Assembly (NCBI GenBank): GCA_021202275.1
Contig: JAJQDI010000032.1
Location: 1-62,167, forward strand
From: Bacteroides sp.
GTDB taxonomy: Bacteria > Bacteroidota > Bacteroidia > Bacteroidales > Bacteroidaceae
Direction: 5' to 3'
Length of the DNA: 62,167 bases
Each line of letters begins with the position of its first letter. Within the stretch, counting starts at the first letter, position 1. The position numbers and the translations under genes were made by a program. Positions 62,160 through 62,167 of this stretch are shown here, one piece after another. The notes below the pieces were generated by a model. The model saw nothing but the letters and a program-made list of their open reading frames with translations. It searched no databases and was not told the origin of the DNA.

Positions 62160-62167
62160 AGCTAACC

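Overview
The window looks like a chromosomal segment of a Bacteroidales bacterium, most likely near Parabacteroides or another Tannerellaceae genus; the genus is a low-confidence guess. Many transcription units carry the Bacteroidetes promoter signature (TTTG or TTG, 18-20 nt, TAnnTTTG). The gene content fits too: a leu operon with a leader-peptide attenuator, dipeptidyl peptidase III with a lipoprotein signal, VTC/DUF4956/DUF2490 genes, SusCD-free glycan genes, LytS/LytR-type kinase and regulator, and a type II-C CRISPR system. No rRNA, tRNA, integrase or transposase was recognised.

Layout. (1) 1-900: the end of an upstream transcription unit and a small lipoprotein with three Cys-Cys pairs. 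(2) 1.5-13.05 kb: the most unusual region. A strong promoter precedes a 30-residue Cys-rich peptide (core CCDCFGGGCRCND). A stable hairpin follows, then five tandem radical SAM/SPASM paralogues, a truncated channel-like membrane gene, a sixth SPASM enzyme, a B12-binding-type radical SAM protein, a small membrane protein and a formyltransferase with an intact N/H/D triad. I read this as a RiPP (ribosomally made, modified peptide) locus with an exceptional number of radical SAM enzymes for one visible precursor. (3) 13.4-19.9 kb: leuA-leuC-leuD-citramalate/isopropylmalate synthase homologue-leuB, preceded by a 27-codon Leu/Ile-rich leader peptide and a terminator/antiterminator pair. (4) 19.9-34.9 kb: polysaccharide deacetylase, CDF metal exporter, a glycolipid-type cluster (GT2, double LAB_N protein, ArnT-like GT39, nucleotide-sugar epimerase), cysK, TPR protein, AraC-type DNA-binding protein, dipeptidyl peptidase III, AlkD-like protein, Fur regulator with purA, and a membrane zinc peptidase. 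(5) 34.9-38.7 kb: two long repeat-rich intergenic regions around hisS. (6) 38.6-42.5 kb: groES-groEL with a possible sigma-54 promoter, a DUF2582 protein and a threonine-aldolase-like enzyme. (7) 43-50.7 kb, minus strand: a GH9-polysaccharide deacetylase fusion, an acyl-CoA dehydrogenase with its two ETF subunits, and a porin-like protein. (8) 51-54.7 kb: a VTC-DUF4956-DUF2490-surface lipoprotein operon. (9) 54.8-56.7 kb: a histidine kinase and LytTR regulator pair. (10) 56.75-62.17 kb: tracrRNA, cas9, cas1, cas2 and the first visible repeat of a CRISPR array that runs off the end.

How parts work together. In the RiPP locus, the SPASM enzymes would install crosslinks on the Cys-rich core, the B12-type enzyme could add a further radical modification, and the formyltransferase could cap an amine. 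This is inference from domain content; there is no recognisable protease or peptide ABC exporter. In the CRISPR region, the repeat itself contains a full Bacteroidetes promoter on the minus strand, so each repeat can start its own crRNA. The tracrRNA promoter sits so that transcription would begin at the anti-repeat.

Dispersed intergenic repeats recur near 26.1, 29.3, 37.6, 38.4, 42.6, 42.7-43.0 and 50.85 kb. The cas region is visibly richer in A+T than the flanking genes, which suggests later acquisition.
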